A stretch of DNA of 64,000 nt from Triglochin maritima (lineage: Eukaryota > Streptophyta > Magnoliopsida > Alismatales > Juncaginaceae): the NCBI GenBank assembly GCA_963682175.1, contig OY821772.1, forward strand, positions 17,600,743-17,664,742, written 5' to 3'. The notes below the pieces were generated by a model. The model made no database searches. It was not told the DNA's origin and was given only the letters and a program-made list of their open reading frames with translations. Shown here in pieces: positions 55,483 to 64,000 of the stretch (position 1 is the stretch's first letter; the number at the start of each line of letters is the position of its first letter). The position numbers were made by a program, and so were the translations under genes.

Positions 55483-55578
55483 CTGAGCTACAATAGCTAG
55501 CAGAAGGCGGATGGAAGCTCTAACTCCATCTGAGCTACAATAGCTAGCAGAAGGCGGATGGAAGCTCTAACTCCATCT
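55470..55578. repeat. 47-base tandem repeat at the Copia-2 break, 2.3 units
   Basis: Units 55470-55516 and 55517-55563 and a partial 55564-55578, each starting GCTCTAACTCCATCTGAGCT. The unit is RT coding sequence. Beyond it the sequence is unrelated. Confidence 0.92.
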
Positions 55579-56140
55579 TATCTTGGTAATTAATGTCTCA
55601 TGTTAATCACCATGACTGTGAATTACTTTTGATTCATGTAAACCATTATCTTTTAGAGCTTTACAGTTAAGAACCAAGAGCATCTTCCTTAACTATTCTA
55701 AAAGATGAATACATTAATCTAGGAACAAATTACTTAGACATTCAATTCATAATAAAAGACATATAAAAAAATCTTTTAGAACACACATTCCTTTTAGTAA
55801 GATAATTTGCAAGTATATATGCAATGCATTTAATCATGTTTGCCTACTTTGATTGACTAAGTTGATTTGATTAAGATTCGTTTGATTAATGATCAATCTA
55901 TTAAGATGATTTGCAAATATATGTGCAATGCATGTAATTATGTTTGCCCACTTTGATTGACTAGGTTGATTGATTAAGATTAATTTGATTAATCATCAAA
56001 CTTAAGATATATTAAGGCATAAAAGCAACCACTTACTATGTCGGTTTTCAAAGGACTGACGTAGTTAGTGCGATGTAGTTGTTGTATCTTGTAGTAGTGT
56101 TAAGACTATTGTTGGGAAAGCAAAGTAGCCCTAGAAAATG
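55579..56140. repeat. Unassigned sequence with a ~103-base tandem duplication
   Basis: 55806-55910 and 55911-56008 both contain GCAATGCAT.TAAT.ATGTTT and ACTTTGATTGACTA. No gene seen. Confidence 0.6.
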
Positions 56141-56318
56141 AATGAGAAAAGTGGAACGTGTTGAATGTTCAGGCATTGGGGGTCACCGATTTATGCTTGA
56201 CCAACGACATCTTGTTTGAGGAGTTAAGTAAATCGACCAAGGAGTTGTGGAAGAAGCTAGAGAGATTCATAGGGAATAGCCTTAGCAACAAGCTAAACTT
56301 TTTGATCACCTTGCATTG
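56141..56318 (+). pseudogene. Decayed copia gag fragment (UBN2-like)
   Basis: The plus-strand frame at 56158 gives DLCLTNDILFEEL and STKELWKKLERFIGNSLSNK, resembling the LW.KLE..Y....L.NK part of copia Gag. It is interrupted by element 4 at 56319. Confidence 0.55.
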
Positions 56319-57526
56319 TGATGCATTGCATACATTGCATCATATGTCTTTCATTTAGATTACTTTTATATCAATAAATGCTACTAAGGTATGTGTTTAG
56401 TCCTATTTACAGAATACAGGGACCTGAATGCAATTTACCCACATCCCGAGCATAAACGCGTGCAAAAGACTCATTTCTATCATAAAGACCAAGCTCAAGA
56501 TTATCGGGTTTCAAATGGAAATGTATCCAAGCATAAAAGCATTCAAGTCCTAATTACAAAAAGAACAAGGACTTAAGCACAAAAGTAGCCGGGGACTTAA
56601 TTGCAAAAAGTCAAGGACCTAATTGCAAAGCACGAGTAGCTTTTATTATCTTGGAGAAAATCTAAAGAAAAATCAATGTAGATCTCCAAACATATAAAGG
56701 AATTAATCTGGAGCTCAAAAGAATGGAAAGAATCAATCCAGACGTGCAAAGGAGGATCAAATCATACCAAAAACACACAGCAAAAATCCGGATTAAATCA
56801 GAGGATATTGTGCGGCGAAATCGCCGCATATCACATGCATTGTGCGGCGAAAACGCCGCCCAAAAGCCGATCCGTGTGCTCTAATTTTGTCCAGTAGTGT
56901 CTGGACACGTGTACTCTCCAATTCTATACTTAGGTCTCTTGTAACAACTATAAATAGCCCCGAGAACGATGTTAGAAGGGTCCTTGGCCTTAGACCTAGT
57001 TTTTAGTTGTTTTTATTTGTAGTCTTTTCTTTGGAGTAATAAAATTCTGTCTTTTATTTCTTGTTTTTAGTTTTCTTTTGTAATGCCTCTAGGATCCCTT
57101 CTTCCTCCCTCCATGAGTTTCTAACTTTTTCCAAAGGGTGACGGATTTAGGGTGAAGAGAAGATGAATGAATGTTATTATTTTAAGTTCGTGATTAGTAT
57201 ATTTTGATTACTTGAGTTTATGTTAAATCATTTATCATGTAATGCTTCATAACTAACATGATTTATTATAAGTTTCTGAATTCTCTAATCTAAACCTCCA
57301 CCCAACGAAATTCACTTCTTTGTTCTTGTTTTAATTTTAATTGTTCTTGTTTCTTGCTTTAGATAATTAAAACCCAAAAATCTCAAAACCCAATCTATTC
57401 TTCTCTCCTTCTTTTCCCCAATCGAAATCACACTAATAACAAATCTCTCCCTCCTTGTGTTCGACCCGTATTTGCCACGTCTTCATTGACGTCGTGCACT
57501 TGCGGTATAGATTTAATTCTCATCAA
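56319..57526 (+). repeat. 5' LTR of element 4 (family D)
   Basis: 1208 bases. Twin palindromes TGCGGCGAAATCGCCGCA (56811-56828) and TGCGGCGAAAACGCCGCC (56843-56860), TATA 56949-56955, LTR-end hairpin ACGTC-TTCATT-GACGT (57477-57492). Confidence 0.9.
56811..56860 (+). repeat. Twin U3 palindromes, element 4 5' LTR
   Basis: The first is a perfect 18-base palindrome, the second almost so. Neither is related in sequence to the CCGCCAATTGGCGG type of families A-C, yet both occupy the same place. Confidence 0.8.
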
Positions 57527-57532
57527 GTTTTT

Positions 57533-57550
57533 GGCGACGTTGCCGGGGAG
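57533..57550 (+). other. Primer binding site (tRNA-Asp), element 4
   Basis: TGGCGACGTTGCCGGGGA, one mismatch to the tRNA-Asp complement. Confidence 0.88.
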
Positions 57551-58813
57551 GCGACACACATTTTGTTTATTTTTGTGTTTTCGATTTTATTCTGTTTATC
57601 TTGTGCGTTATCTAAGTATTTGGAATTGTGTTTCAGGAGACAACAGAGTGCGTGGAGAAATCCGAGCACATTTGGAGCTAAACGAGCGGCGAAATCGCCG
57701 CACCTATAGAGCATCTTGCGGCGAATCCGCCGCACACCTGAAGCTTCTGGGCTTCAAATTTTTCTGGGACGCGAATCATCTCTGGGTGAACGCGTGGAGC
57801 TACTAAAATTTCGAGAGCGGGCGGTGAACCCGACTGAGCATTGCATAGGTAACCTTTGTTGCCTCTTTTCCTCGTAATTTCTATTTTCAAAAAAATTTCC
57901 TTTTAGTAGAGTTGCACGTGTTAGGGCAAAAATCCCATAATTGGCAATAATTCAACTCTGACCTAAAATTGGCAAAATTAGAAAGGCCTTAGTGCATGCA
58001 TCATTTAGTGTTTTGTTTGCATTATTCTTGTTAAATTCTTGCAAATTAATTTCTGTTGAAGAGTGCTGGAGTCAAGGTACGTGCACGAGTTTTATCGATT
58101 GCATTTAAGCATATAATTTAGTTTGCATACAACCTTTCAATTGCCCCCCAATTAAAGACCAATGTTTGACTATCTTTGCTAGATTTAAGGTAAACCATCT
58201 TAAGGGCAACTCCATAGGCAAAGATACGGTGGGGATTTCACCACCCTTCCGTTGCCCACAAATCACAATCCTAAAGTGTCACCCAAGCCTTAAATTAAAA
58301 TCAACTAGACATTGACCCCTAAGGACTCGGACTCAATTAAGGAGAAGAATTGGTTTGATTTGCTATGACCTGAAGCCGATCGAATTTAAGTTGGTGTCTA
58401 GAAAGTGTTTTTGTGTTGACGTAAGTCTTCTAAGCGAAGTGGTCGTCTAATTGGCACCGACTCTGTCGGAAGCGCCCCCACTAGCTATACACTGCCTGGC
58501 CAATTTGATTTGATTAGTGAGGGAGGTGAATCAAGCAAATCAATTTGACTCAACCAGTTAGGAGTCGTCTAGATCTAAGAGACACTAGGTCTAGGATTGT
58601 TTGAACCGTGCTTGTTTGGGAAACCTCTGACCAACCCTCTTTTCTATCTCTAGAGTTAAGTTTCCCTTCTCTTCTGAGTCATCTTCTTCTCACCTACTTA
58701 TACGTTCTAGTCTCCTCCCCTTTACATTCTCTATTAGCATTTTAGGGTCGAGTCGAGAACTTGTGCTTGCTTAGCCTCATAAGGGTAGGAGTACTTGACT
58801 CAAGAGTGTTTTG
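57551..58813 (+). other. 5' leader of element 4
   Basis: Non-coding. Palindromes GCGGCGAAATCGCCGC (57686-57701) and TGCGGCGAATCCGCCGCA (57717-57734). The GGTACGTGCACGAG block at ~58076 corresponds to GGTACGTGCACCC of elements 1 and 2. From ~58660 on it becomes nearly the same as element 2. Confidence 0.75.
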
Positions 58814-60298
58814 ATGGATGGTTACATTAGCAACCCTCCATATCATTGTTGGGACCAGGACAATTCTTCCTGGTATTCTAAAACCATGCAACCTGGGGTG
58901 GCTCAGACTAACACCCCCTATGGTTGGGACAATCCTAATTGTATAACTGAGCAATCTTCATATTGGGGTAACATGAGAGAGGCACCGACTGCTAGACCAC
59001 AATCTAGTTATGTTGGATCATATGCTGGTCAACGAACTGACACATTACAACAAACTTTTGCCTCCTTCATGCGTTGGGCTGACAACATGAGTGCACCGGT
59101 GGCTCCAGTAGCCGTACCGTGCGACTGTTGCGGGTTGAGTGGTCATGTTATCAGGGAATGTCCTTATGTTCCCCCAGAGCCTGAGTATGAGCATACCTTT
59201 TCCCAGAATGCTCGATATGACCGTTACACTTCCGCATATAACCCAAGAGTGATGGATTCGTGGGGAAACAATTCATATCCAAATTCTTATACGTCATTTT
59301 CGCCCCAATATCCTTCTCCCGAATACCCAGAACTCTACCAACAACCCACTTCAAATCATTGGACTTATCCTCAGTCTACCAACACCCAACCTAAAAATGT
59401 CCCGAGTTCTGACTCGAACCTCATAGTTGACCACATACCTGATACCTTGGAACAAGCTTTCCATACGTTCATGACAACTACTCAACAGTCCGTAGACAAT
59501 ATGGTACTGCAATTGAGTCAAATGTCGCAGTAATTAAGTGAGGAAAGTAACTTTTCGTGTCAACATGAGGACTCATCTTTTAGTATCGAACCACCACCGC
59601 ATACACAAATTCAAACCACAATCTTTCAAAGTCAAATTCCTAGTCGATCTGAGGGACTTGGGATTTCAATTCACGATCACTTAGTGGAGGATTCGATTTA
59701 TATTGAGAAAAACATGGACCAATTTCATTATGAGTCGGCACAGGATTGTGTCCTATCTTCTTGTCCCGTGGCCCTTGAGCCACATGATCTTCATGTTGCA
59801 TCTCTTAAGGACTCAACTCTGGTGGAGCAAGAGCTCCCTAGCACCCTCAATTTCAAACAACCTGGTGAGAGTCTGCCTCTCACCATTGTTCCTGATCATC
59901 TTGGAAATGATGGAACATCAAACAACCACATAGCTCATGAGCGTATTAGAAGTGCCTTAGAAGATACCTTGGGTATGAGACCCACTTTTTGTTCGCCTGG
60001 TGAGTCGGACTTGCCTGACAAGGCTCTTGACCTCGCTCCGACGCACCAGCCAGTTGGTTGGAGAGTTTGGATTGATGATCATAACTTCAACACCGCAACG
60101 GGAGAAACTCCTCTTCCGTTGCCCCTTCATTCCCAAACACTCGAGAGGTTCAAGCTCTTTCAGTTTGATCCGTTGAATGAGACGCCTTTGCGTCCAATTC
60201 ATGAACCTCTCATTTCATCTAGCGCTTTTTGTGAAGGAGGCCCACACATGCATTTTCTGGCCCTACGTGGTGCCATGTTTCCTTTTCAGGTGCACTGA
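58814..60298 (+). pseudogene. Deleted Gag-Pol-like ORF with CCHC knuckle (one in-frame stop)
   Basis: Same protein as 10486-11979: MDGYISNPPYHCW start, knuckle CDCC..H....C near residue 103, linker-like PVALEPH, RT-finger-like WRVWIDDHNF, and the same FPFQVH end. The frame is open over its whole length except one TAA at 59531-59533, where element 2 has CAA, and a 6-base deletion just after. A single C-to-T step therefore separates it from an open frame, which suggests recent decay. Confidence 0.85.
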
Positions 60299-61570
60299 CC
60301 CACTCTTGAAGTTTCCATTTGATGTCTCTTGACAAATGAAGATGGGAACTTATGTTTGTACATAGTTATATATGTATAACAATAAATAAATAAATAAAAA
60401 TTCATCTGTTGTATTTATCCCTTCTTTAGCATCTCACAGGTTTTTGAGGGAATTCGGGTTTTTGTCCATCAACAGAGCCATGAACTTTCCTTTGTACTTC
60501 ACGTTGGTGAGATCTTTCATTTTTCATGCATAAATCCATGTAGTATCTTGCTCACATTCATTGAGGACAATGCATGATTTAGGTGTGGGGGGGTGTTTAT
60601 GTATATATCTATCTATATATCTGTTCTTTTATCTCTAAAAAAAATCAATGTTTCATGATAGCTTAAGATTGAACCACCAAAACCTATGTACAAATTGCAT
60701 TGAGTTTTTGTTCCTTATTATATAGTTCTGCTTGTAGAAACTGTGACATAAATCTAAGTTCCAAAGAAATAACTCATTACCCTTTAAGACATGTATGCAC
60801 TTAAATTGGATGAATCAAATCTTTGAAGTGGTTGATAAAAAGCAGAGGTTGAGGAAAATATACCGGGAAGTGTGGACTTCTAAATAGCAATTAAGCCTTG
60901 AGGAAAACAAAATTAAAAATAAAGGAATAAAGTGAGGAAAACACATTTTGCAAAATGATTACAAAAGCCCAAGCCTTTGAGTCACTGGTCCGTAGGGGTA
61001 TCTTGAAACCCGGTAACTTGAGTCTACCAGCTCGGGATTATCGACCAAACTCGCTACACGAATGCAAAAAGGGTAAAAGTGTCAAAAAGCAAATGTGTTG
61101 AATCACGGAAAAAAAATATAATAATAATAATAATACTCAACGCCCAAAGCTAAAAGAATGATCCATGCCATGGTTGATCCGAATGATACTTCACCACCAG
61201 AGGAGACGTGCAAAATAATTCAAGTGATAAACATGTGTAGAAGGGTTAGTGGTGTGAATGTTGGAGGAACAAAGACCAAGTCATATTTTTAATGAGTTAG
61301 ATTTATATAATGAGCATACAAGAATTCTTAGTAAGATGTATAAGGTTGAGGTAGGGATATTGAGAACTATTAATGAAATATTGAATTAAGACTTTGTGGG
61401 TGTGCCAACTGAAAACCCTCACGAGACGAAACTCGTCCTCTAAGGAAACTTGGAGGTTTAACGGCTTGTTGCACATGCTAAGTGCAACCGTGATTCCTAC
61501 GAAAGTGAGTTAGGATTTCCCTGTTTTCATTTTTTCTTATATTCTGTTTTGCTAGGGACTAGCAAAATCT
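60299..61570 (+). other. 3' non-coding region of element 4
   Basis: Up to ~60600 like element 2, including an internal polypurine-like AGGTGTGGGGGGGTG at 60581-60595. 60600-61390 is unrelated to elements 1-3. 61390-61570 is again shared and holds the three-hairpin domain. Confidence 0.75.
61421..61488 (+). other. Three-hairpin domain upstream of polypurine tract, element 4
   Basis: H1 61421-61436 ACGAG-ACGAAA-CTCGT. H2 61437-61456 CCTCTAAG-GAAA-CTTGGAGG (GNRA loop, one G-U pair). H3 61468-61488 GTTGCAC/GTGCAAC. Same spacing as elements 1 and 2 but with paired substitutions in H1 and H2. Confidence 0.72.
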
Positions 61571-61585
61571 AGGTGTGGGGGTATT
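61571..61585 (+). other. Polypurine tract, element 4
   Basis: AGGTGTGGGGGTATT directly precedes the 3' LTR TGATGCATTGC. Confidence 0.8.
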
Positions 61586-62816
61586 TGATGCATTGCATAC
61601 ATTGCATCATATGTCTTTCATTTAGATTACTTTTACATCAATAAATGCTACTAAGGTATGTGTTTAGTCTTATTTACAGAATACAGGGACCTGAATGCAA
61701 ATTACCCACATCCCGAGCATAAACGCGTGCAAAAGACTCATTTCTATCATAAAGACCAAGCTCAAGATTATTGGGTTTCAAATGGAAATGTATCCAAGCA
61801 TAAAAGCATTCAAGACCTAATTACAAAAAGAACAAGGACTTAAGCACAAAATTAGTCGGGGACTTAATTGCAAAAAGACAAGGACCTAATTGCAAATCAC
61901 GAGTAGCTTTTATTATCTTGGAGAAAATCTAAAGAAAAATCAATGTGGATCTCCAAATATATGAAGGAATTAATCCGGAGCTCAAAAGAATGGAAAGAAT
62001 CAATCCAGACGCGCAAAGGAGGATCAAATCACACCATAAACACACAGGAAAAATCTGGATTGAATCCGAGCCAAAAAGGTGGCGATTCCGCCGCACCTCA
62101 TGTACAAATTGCGGCAATTTAGCCGCACAAAAGTCGATCCGTGTGCTCAAATTTTTACCAATGCTGTATTGACGCGTGTACGTTCAATTTATATATTGGG
62201 ATCCCTTGTATCGGCTATAAATAGCCCCGAGAACGATGGTAGAAGGGTCCTTGGCCTTAGACCTAGTTTTTAGTTGTTTTTATTTTCAGTTTTGTACTCT
62301 ACACTTTAGTAATAAAATTCTGTCTTTTATTTCTTGTTTTTACTTTTCTTTTGTAATGTCTCTAGGACCCCTTCTTCCTCCCTCAATGAGTTTCTAACTC
62401 CTTCTAAAGGGTGGAGGTGACGGATTTAGGGTGAAGAGAAGATGAATGAATGTTATTATTTTAATTTCGTGTTAGTATATTTTGATTACTTGAGTTTATG
62501 TTAAATCATTTATCATGTAATGCTTTATAACTAATATGATTTATTATAAGTTTCTGAATTCTCTAATCTAAACCTTAAATCTAAACCTCCACCCAACGGA
62601 ATTCACCTCTTTGTTCTTGTTTTAGTTTTAATTGTTCTTGTTTCTTGCTTTAGATAATTAAAAAACCAAAAATCTCAAAACCAACCATATTTCTCCCTTT
62701 CTCTTCCTCAGTCGAAAATCACAAAATAACAAATCTCTCACTCCTTGTGTTCGACCCGTACTTGCCACGTCTTCATTGACGCCGTGCACTTGCGGTATAA
62801 ATTTTAATTCACATCA
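61586..62816 (+). repeat. 3' LTR of element 4 (family D)
   Basis: 1231 bases. Very like the 5' LTR except in the block ~62065-62215, which carries different palindromes: GGTGGCGATTCCGCCGCACC (62078-62097) and TGCGGCAATTTAGCCGCA (62110-62127). TATA 62216-62222. Confidence 0.9.
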
Positions 62817-62961
62817 AGGCACCTGGCTTAGCCGACTCCTCCATGGATGAGGCGTCCCAATCAGACACCCCGTCCAAGGTAGGGGTGTCCAAGGCAGACG
62901 TCCCAATTTTTTTAGTTTATTTATTTTGTATTATTTTAAATTGTTTCAAGTTCCATTGTAA
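62817..62961 (+). other. Unidentified insert between LTR and FAR1-like fragment
   Basis: Contains an inverted repeat GACACCCC (62864-62871) / GGGGTGTC (62882-62889) and direct repeats of GTCCAAGG and CGTCCCAA. It may be captured coding sequence, as one frame stays open. No family recognised. Confidence 0.4.
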
Positions 62962-63261
62962 GATTTTGGTGGTTATGAAGTAGATTACAGTGAGTTTTTT
63001 AATAGTAAACAACTATTTACAACAATCGAGGAAGCGTGTAAATGGGCGAAACAAGTTGTCATCGAAGCCGGATTTTTTTTGGTAATATCATCCTACAAAT
63101 CAAAAGCAGATAATCGAATGGATTGTTATCTGAGATGTGATCGCATAAATGAAATGGCTACTCGTGATACGAATATTTCACTACGGAAGAACACGAAAAG
63201 AAAATGTTGTGGTTGTCATTTTTTGGTAAAGATAGTCGAGCGACGGGATCGTGATGGATAG
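62962..63261 (+). pseudogene. FAR1-like/MULE transposase DNA-binding domain fragment
   Basis: A 99-codon frame from a stop at 62959 to a stop at ~63259, without an ATG start. It reads FFNSKQLFTTIEEACKWAKQ, then SYKSK, YLRCDR, then KRKCCGCHFLVK. This is the layout of the FAR1/MULE N-terminal zinc domain (F.s..e....W......GF..v...S, L.CdR, trRktGCpF). Only this domain is present. It lies between an LTR and inverted leader sequence and is probably a captured or left-over fragment. Confidence 0.6.
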
Positions 63262-63812
63262 TCGTCGATAAAACTCGTGCACGTACCTTGCCTCCAGCAC
63301 TCTTCAACAAAAAATGATTTGCAAGAATTTAGCAAGAATAATGCATACAAAACACTAAATGATGCATGCACTAAGGCCTTTCTAATTTTGCCAATTTTAG
63401 GTCAGAGTTGATTTATTGCCAATTATGGAATTTTTGCCCTAACACGTGCAATTCTAATAAAAGGAAATTTTCTGAAAATAGAAATTACGAGGAAAAGAGG
63501 CAACAAAGGTTACCTATGCAATGCTCAGTCGGGTTCACCGCCCACTCACGAAATTTCAGTAGCTTCACGCGTCCACCCAGAGATGAGTCGTGTCCCAGAA
63601 AAGTTTGAAGCCCAGAAGCTCCAAGTGTGCGGCGGATTCGCCGCAAATTGCTCTATAGGTGCGGCGATTTCGCCGCTCGTTTAGCTCAGAATGTGCTCGG
63701 ATTTCGCCGTGCACTCTGTTGTCTCCTGAAATACAAATCTAAATATTTAGATCGCACACAAGATAAACAGGATAAAATCGAAATCAACAAAAAAAACAAA
63801 ATCTGCGTCGCC
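63262..63812 (-). mobile_element. Inverted family D leader (start of another element, minus strand)
   Basis: Reverse of 57551-58095 of element 4, at high identity. Palindromes at 63628-63645 (TGCGGCGGATTCGCCGCA) and 63661-63676 (GCGGCGATTTCGCCGC). It breaks off at ~63262, about where GGTACGTGCACGAG would lead on towards the ORF. Confidence 0.85.
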
Positions 63813-63830
63813 TCCCCGGCAACGGCGCCA
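63813..63830 (-). other. Primer binding site (tRNA-Asp), inverted family D element
   Basis: Perfect complement of the tRNA-Asp 3' end on the minus strand (TGGCGCCGTTGCCGGGGA). Confidence 0.92.
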
Positions 63831-63836
63831 AAAACT

Positions 63837-64000
63837 TGATGTGAATTAAAATTTATACCGCAAGTGCACGGCGTCAATGAAGACGTGGCAAGTACGGGTC
63901 GAACACAAGGAGGGAGAGATTTGTTATTTTGTGATTTTCGACTGAGGAAGAGAAAGGGAGAAATATGGTTGGTTTTGAGATTTTTGATTTTTTAATTATC
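63837..64000 (-). repeat. Family D LTR, inverted, cut by window end
   Basis: TGATGTGAATT... is the reverse of the LTR end. Over 164 bases it differs from the end of 61586-62816 at only two positions by eye. LTR-end hairpin 63872-63885 (CGTC/GACG). Confidence 0.9.

Larger units (their letters stand above)
52591..55578 (-). mobile_element. Copia-2: 5'-truncated relative of Copia-1
   Basis: 3' LTR 52591-52972, 3' non-coding 52973-54228, RNase H and RT 54229-55482, then the sequence stops inside RT coding sequence at a 47-base tandem repeat (55470-55578). No 5' LTR, gag or integrase is present. Confidence 0.9.
56319..62816 (+). mobile_element. Element 4: non-autonomous gypsy-type element with family D LTRs
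   Basis: LTRs 56319-57526 and 61586-62816 (TGATGCATTGC...CATCA), primer site 57533-57550, leader, broken ORF 58814-60298, 3' tract, polypurine tract 61571-61585. LTRs and leader are unlike elements 1-3. The ORF with its upstream pyrimidine tract (~58660-60600) and the last ~190 bases before the polypurine tract are shared with them. No matching 5-base target duplication: the left flank is CATTG and the right AGGCA. Confidence 0.88.

Noticed and set aside
62962..63261. Functional FAR1 host gene
   Set aside because: Only the N-terminal domain is present, with no start codon, stops on both sides and retroelement sequence on both flanks.
1..64000. CRISPR arrays, operons, ribosome binding sites
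   Set aside because: The DNA is plant nuclear repeat sequence. The regular repeats seen are LTR-internal or tandem duplications without spacers.

Overview
The window looks like intergenic, heterochromatin-like DNA of a flowering plant, probably a dicot with a repeat-rich genome. Essentially everything recognisable is retrotransposon sequence. I see no intact host gene, no rRNA or tRNA gene and no CRISPR. The plant assignment rests on Ty3/gypsy and Ty1/copia elements with plant-type primer sites (tRNA-Asp for the gypsy elements, initiator-Met type for the copia and TRIM elements), on plant promoter boxes in the LTRs, and on a FAR1-like fragment. No species can be named from the sequence.

Layout, left to right. 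1-6506: element 1, a non-autonomous LTR element cut by the window edge. 6507-7148: a GGTCGACC-motif repeat and the tail of a gypsy element, whose long LTR (7149-18547) is split by element 2 (7795-15147, exact 5-bp target duplication GTGGG) and by a solo LTR of family B (about 16326-17770). 18548-19388: a tandem TRIM, LTR-internal-LTR-internal-LTR. 19389-21155: copia debris and an hAT-like MITE. 21156-22024 plus 44104-44311: a family C LTR split by element 3 (22025-44103, minus strand, target duplication TGGGC), a decayed autonomous Athila/Tat-like gypsy element. Element 3 itself hosts a young copia element (28133-36052), another gypsy LTR (36151-39316) and a truncated family A LTR (39507-40592). 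44324-45617 is an inverted family C LTR. 46380-52590 holds a GGTCGACC-rich LTR, an inverted family B LTR and a decayed copia pol. 52591-55578 is a 5'-truncated copia with an open RT-RNase H frame. 56319-62816 is element 4, non-autonomous with family D LTRs. 62817-64000 holds a FAR1-like fragment and an inverted family D leader and LTR.

Elements 1, 2 and 4 carry the same ~500-codon ORF in different LTR and leader contexts. By comparison with element 3, this ORF is an internally deleted Gag-Pol. It keeps a short N-terminus, the CCHC knuckle, the linker before RT, a decayed RT 'finger' segment and possibly the integrase tail. Capsid, protease and all catalytic centres are gone. Element 3, or intact relatives, is the natural helper.

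The most interesting signals are non-coding and recur across the elements: (i) a three-hairpin domain 80-150 nt upstream of the polypurine tract, with compensatory changes and GNRA tetraloops; (ii) a hairpin near the LTR 3' end with compensatory changes; (iii) palindromes, often twinned and family-specific in sequence, found both in U3 and in the leader after the primer site; (iv) an internal copy of the polypurine tract. Together they suggest shared cis-acting signals by which non-autonomous elements use a helper's proteins. That last step is inference.
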